From an uncultured Oscillospiraceae bacterium (GTDB lineage Bacteria > Bacillota > Clostridia > Oscillospirales > Oscillospiraceae), in NCBI GenBank assembly GCA_934597175.1, contig CAKTQR010000028.1, forward strand, positions 1 through 30,081: DNA of 30,081 bases. The letters run 5' to 3'. The notes beneath the pieces are model-generated. The model saw only the letters and a list, made by a program, of their open reading frames with translations. It was not told the origin of the DNA and ran no database searches. A program made the position numbers and the translations under genes. Shown piece by piece: positions 26,984 to 30,081 of this stretch. Each line of letters begins with the position of its first letter. Positions within the stretch are counted from its first letter, which is position 1.

Positions 26984-29647
26984 ATGGCACACAGACCTAA
27001 CATTCTGAAGCTGGCGACCAAGATCAGCCTCGAAAGTCTGACCTACACCGGCATCACCTACAATGACCCAGAGTACCGCATTCTCGAGCCTATCGTCGAC
27101 GACGATATGTGCAAGGTCATGCTCCACATGAAGCTTGACACACCCCGCACCACCGAGGAGCTTGCAAAGCGCTGCAAGGCAAGCGTCGAATGGACCCGTG
27201 AGCAGCTTGACAAGCTCAATGTCGCCGGCGTGTGCCGCACGATGGAGGGTCTCAACGGCGCAAAGGCTGGCTGGTACTATCCCATCTGGGTACCCGGCAT
27301 CATGGAGGGCATCCTCTCGAACAACGAGCAGTGCGAGCGCTACCCGGATCTCGGCGCATGCTTTGAGGAGTACACCCGCCGCCGCATCGCAATGGTCGCC
27401 CCCGTTCTGCAGAACGGCAAGCAGGGCATGATGTTCATGCGTGTTATGCCTGTCATGAGCGCCATTGAGAACAACTCCAAGACCGCATCCTATGACGAGG
27501 TGCGCACTCTTATCGAGAAGGCATCGGCCATCTCCGTCGGCCCGTGCTCCTGCCGCCGTTCCCGCCGCCTGATCGGCGAAGGCTGCGGCCACCTCGAAGA
27601 GGATATGTGCATGTACCTCAATGACAACGCCTTAAATTACTCCCGTCTCGGCTCTCACCGCCTTGTCACCAAGGAGGAGGCTTATGAGATCCTCAAGCGT
27701 GCCGAGGACAACGGCCTTGTCCACGAGATAAACCAGACCCCCGGCTTTGAGGACACCACCGCTATCTGCAACTGCTGCGGCTGCTCGTGCTACGCTCTGC
27801 GTATCGCAAACTACTTCCGCTCGGCAAAGGCCATCCAGTCCAACTTCCTCGCCAAGGTCGACAAGAACAAGTGCGTCGCCTGCGGTCAGTGCGTCGAAAA
27901 CTGCCAGACCAACGCTCTCAAGCTCGGTCAGAAGTGCAGCACCGTCGACCCGAAGATCTCCGACGCTTACCATTCCGATAAGGAGATCCCCTGGGACAGC
28001 AAGAGCTACAATGTCCAGTACCGCACCACCCGCACCGATGTCATGCCCAGCGGCACAGCTCCCTGCAAGGCAGCATGCCCGGCACACATCCCCGTTCAGG
28101 GCTACCTGAAGCTGGCGGGCGAGGGCCGCTACACCGAGGCACTCGAGCTCATTAAGAAGGAAAATCCCTTCCCGGCAGTCTGCGGCCGCATCTGCAACAA
28201 GCCCTGCGAAGCCGCCTGCTCCCGTGCGAGCATCGATGACGCCGTCGCTATCGACGATGTCAAGAAGTTCATCGCCGAGAAGGATCTCGACGCAAAGACC
28301 CGCTTCGTTCCGAAGCTTCTCAATCAGATCGGCAGAAAGTACGAGGAGAAGATCGCCGTCATCGGCGCAGGTCCTGCGGGCCTTTCCTGCGCATACTACC
28401 TCGCCGTCAAGGGCTACCCCGTAACCGTTTACGAGAAGGAAAAGGAGCTCGGCGGCATGCTCACCCTCGGCATCCCCTCATTCCGTCTTGAGAAGGATGT
28501 CATCAAGGCCGAGATAAAGGTGCTCAAGGACCTTGGCGTGAAGTTCAAGACCGGCGTTGAGGTCGGCAAGGACATCACCCTCGACAAGCTGCGCAAGGAC
28601 GGCTTCAAGGCCATCTACCTTGCAGTCGGCGCATCCAAGGGCGCAAAGGTCGGCTGCCCGGGCGACGACCTCGACGGCGTTTTCACCGGCATCGACTTCC
28701 TGCGTGAGGTAAACCTCGGCAATAAGCCCATGATCGGTAAGGCAGTCGCAGTCATCGGCGGCGGCAATGTCGCCATCGATGTTGCAAGAGCCGCTGTCCG
28801 CCTCGGCGCAAAGACCACGATAGTCTACCGCCGTGACCGTGACGCAATGCCCGCAGCGGACGACGAGATAGAAGAAGCCATCGAAGAGGGCGTGAAGTTC
28901 AAGTTCCTCGCCGCTCCCGCCGAGATCACCGGTGAGGGCAAGGCAGCCGAACTCAAGGTCGAGGTCATGGAGCTTAAAGACGGCAAGCCCGTCGGCACGG
29001 GCGAGTTCGAGACCATGAAGGTCTCCGCCGTCATCTCCGCCATCGGTCAGAAGATAGACCTGAGCGGCATCGAGGGCATTAATACCGGCGCAAAGGGCAC
29101 TGTTCTCGTCGACGAGTACGGCAGAACGAATGTTGAGGATGTTTTTGCAGGCGGCGACCTCGTCACCGGCCCGAAGTTTGCCATCGACGCTATCGCAGCA
29201 GGCAAGGAAGCATCCATCTCCATCCATCGCTATGTACATCCCGGCCAGACCCAGGATCTCGGTCGTGACCACCGTGATTATAAGCCGCTGGATGTCGCAA
29301 CCCTGGGCATCAACGCAGTCGGCTTTGACGATGCACCCCGCCAGAAGGCCGCCGGTGCACCCGCCAAGGAGGCAAAGAAGAGCTTCAGCGACCTGCGAGG
29401 CACTCTCACCGAGGAGCAGATCAAGAAGGAAGCCGCCCGCTGCCTCGGCTGCGGCTGCGTCGTCGTCGACGAGGATATGTGCATCGGCTGCGGCATCTGC
29501 ACCACCAAGTGCAAGTTTGACGCCATCCACCTTGAGAAGGTTATGGATCACACCTCTTACAGCTACATGAACACGCTCATGACCGCCGTCGGCAACGCTC
29601 CGGCAGCCGCAAGCCGCTTCGTGGCAAAGAAGCTCCTCAAGAAGTGA
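26984..29647 (+). CDS. Multi-cluster FAD/NAD(P)H oxidoreductase, GltD/NfnB-like
   Basis: 887 residues, cytosolic. Order: (1) a winged-helix-like start to about residue 100 (TPRTTEELAKRCKASVEWTR); (2) a cysteine-rich domain with CSC at 188-190, C201, C209 and the cluster C262-N-C-C-G-C-S-C269; (3) a ferredoxin motif C297/300/303/307; (4) the Fe-S domain of glutamate-synthase small subunits (CKAACPAHIPVQGY, CGRICNKPCEAAC); (5) the FAD site G461-AGPAG; (6) the nucleotide site G592-GGNVAID; (7) a C-terminal ferredoxin (C820 to C843). It probably passes electrons between NAD(P)H and ferredoxin-like partners. The GltD core is about 450 residues, so the two ends are large additions. The start follows AAGGAG. 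hypA begins one base after its stop. Confidence 0.9.
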   Translation: MAHRPNILKLATKISLESLTYTGITYNDPEYRILEPIVDDDMCKVMLHMKLDTPRTTEELAKRCKASVEWTREQLDKLNVAGVCRTMEGLNGAKAGWYYPIWVPGIMEGILSNNEQCERYPDLGACFEEYTRRRIAMVAPVLQNGKQGMMFMRVMPVMSAIENNSKTASYDEVRTLIEKASAISVGPCSCRRSRRLIGEGCGHLEEDMCMYLNDNALNYSRLGSHRLVTKEEAYEILKRAEDNGLVHEINQTPGFEDTTAICNCCGCSCYALRIANYFRSAKAIQSNFLAKVDKNKCVACGQCVENCQTNALKLGQKCSTVDPKISDAYHSDKEIPWDSKSYNVQYRTTRTDVMPSGTAPCKAACPAHIPVQGYLKLAGEGRYTEALELIKKENPFPAVCGRICNKPCEAACSRASIDDAVAIDDVKKFIAEKDLDAKTRFVPKLLNQIGRKYEEKIAVIGAGPAGLSCAYYLAVKGYPVTVYEKEKELGGMLTLGIPSFRLEKDVIKAEIKVLKDLGVKFKTGVEVGKDITLDKLRKDGFKAIYLAVGASKGAKVGCPGDDLDGVFTGIDFLREVNLGNKPMIGKAVAVIGGGNVAIDVARAAVRLGAKTTIVYRRDRDAMPAADDEIEEAIEEGVKFKFLAAPAEITGEGKAAELKVEVMELKDGKPVGTGEFETMKVSAVISAIGQKIDLSGIEGINTGAKGTVLVDEYGRTNVEDVFAGGDLVTGPKFAIDAIAAGKEASISIHRYVHPGQTQDLGRDHRDYKPLDVATLGINAVGFDDAPRQKAAGAPAKEAKKSFSDLRGTLTEEQIKKEAARCLGCGCVVVDEDMCIGCGICTTKCKFDAIHLEKVMDHTSYSYMNTLMTAVGNAPAAASRFVAKKLLKK

Positions 29648-29648
29648 T

Positions 29649-29996
29649 ATGCACGAGATAGGCGTTGTAAAGCAGGTCGTGCGCACGGTCGAAAGCTTCG
29701 CCGCCGAAAACGGCGTGAAGAAGATCGACGAGGTCGTTTTGGATATCGGCGAGCTGTCGCTCATTATCCCGAAGTATGTTGAGGAGATATATCCCGTTGC
29801 GACCGAGGGGACGATACTCGAGGGCACGAAGCTCATAATGAATGTCATACCCGGCATGGCCGAGTGCGACGACTGCGACGAAATTTTCAATGTCATCGAG
29901 CACGAGGGCTACTGCCCGAACTGCGGAAGCTTTGAAAAATCCATCCTCACCGGCCAGGATTTCACCATAAAAGAGATCCATGTCTCCGAGGAATAA
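29649..29996 (+). CDS. hypA: Hydrogenase nickel incorporation protein
   Basis: 115-residue nickel metallochaperone that, with HypB, loads Ni into [NiFe] hydrogenase. The N-terminal nickel site is M1-H2-E3 and the structural zinc site is C73/C76 and C89/C92 (two Cys-x2-Cys knuckles, the second in GYCPNCGS). Length fits the family. Its start lies one base after the oxidoreductase stop and its SD (AAGAAGTGAT) is weak, so translation probably depends on coupling. No hypB, other hyp gene or hydrogenase gene is in the window, so the client is either elsewhere or this HypA serves another nickel enzyme. Confidence 0.95.
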   Translation: MHEIGVVKQVVRTVESFAAENGVKKIDEVVLDIGELSLIIPKYVEEIYPVATEGTILEGTKLIMNVIPGMAECDDCDEIFNVIEHEGYCPNCGSFEKSILTGQDFTIKEIHVSEE

Positions 29997-30000
29997 GCAA

Positions 30001-30037
30001 AAAAACTCACGATTCGGAAGAATCGTGAGTTTTTTTC
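30001..30037 (+). terminator. Terminator of the flavoprotein-hypA operon
   Basis: AAAAACTCACGATTC (30001-30015), a GGAA tetraloop, GAATCGTGAGTTTTT (30020-30034), and two more T. A 15-bp perfect stem. Nothing further is supported from here to the window end. Confidence 0.95.
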
Positions 30038-30081
30038 AGACTGTCAAAGAACTAAGAAAAATAGGCGTAACGGGTTAAATC

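Noticed and set aside
28478..29896. Long open frame antisense to the flavoprotein gene
   Set aside because: It is opposite a gene with clear motifs, its product is Asp/Val/Leu-rich without domains, and codon bias of the sense strand explains the lack of stops.
1..30081. CRISPR arrays, tRNA or rRNA genes
   Set aside because: No regularly spaced direct repeats, no T-arm GTTCRA-type cloverleaf and no rRNA-like stretch were found on either strand by reading.

Overview
The window looks like chromosomal DNA of an anaerobic, probably gut-associated member of the Bacillota (Clostridia, perhaps Oscillospirales). The reasons are strong AGGAGG-type ribosome binding sites, sigma-A-like promoters with 17-bp spacers, many intrinsic terminators, oxygen-sensitive Fe-S and pterin enzymes, lipoproteins, and protein families typical of that group. 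This placement is inference; no rRNA, tRNA or other phylogenetic marker is present. The region is gene-dense, with thirty intact coding genes supported, one IS remnant and several structured intergenic stretches.

Left part (1-4.4 kb). A leftward ATP-grasp gene is divergent from a rightward operon: folD, a 36-codon PspC-like miniature gene, and three small membrane-protein genes chained by overlaps. A terminator and a further small membrane-protein gene follow. Next (4.4-6.5 kb, minus strand) is an unusually short aldehyde:ferredoxin oxidoreductase with a four-cluster ferredoxin. A TetR-type regulator and a MATE exporter (6.5-8.5 kb, minus) are separated by a strong hairpin. A CmpB-family membrane protein lies at 8.7-9.4 kb.

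Middle (9.5-14.3 kb, plus). A complete binding-protein/FecCD-permease/ATPase importer for a metal complex or corrinoid is co-transcribed with a one-domain FmdE protein. A metallo-beta-lactamase-fold hydrolase and a small HDGDH membrane protein follow. Each of these two has its own promoter, and both promoters carry the same TTNACC-N4-GGTAAA palindrome.

Copper block (14.3-18.1 kb). A cluster of hairpins and a possible attenuator leader precede a copper P-type ATPase, a free HMA metallochaperone and an HMA-TauE/DsbD-like membrane fusion. This block ends at a damaged terminator and an internally deleted IS3-family element (18.1-18.6 kb). A small SWIM zinc-finger protein follows.

Right part (19.2-30 kb). 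A leftward pair encodes an RND/MMPL exporter and a long coiled-coil membrane protein. It is divergent from a cation-diffusion-facilitator gene (Mn-type ligand set) coupled to a PAP2-family phosphatase gene. Then come a candidate structured RNA and a small lipoprotein gene. A 468-bp composite repeat with 81/82-bp inverted arms follows. Last is an operon for an 887-residue Fe-S/FAD/NAD(P)H oxidoreductase and the nickel-insertion protein HypA.

Themes: metal handling (Cu, probable Mn, Ni, a metal-complex importer) and low-potential electron transfer (aldehyde oxidoreductase, polyferredoxin, flavoprotein). The more novel candidates are the shared palindromic operator pair, the FmdE-linked importer, the short aldehyde oxidoreductase, the composite repeat and the folded intergenic RNA. 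All calls were made by reading; no database search was run.
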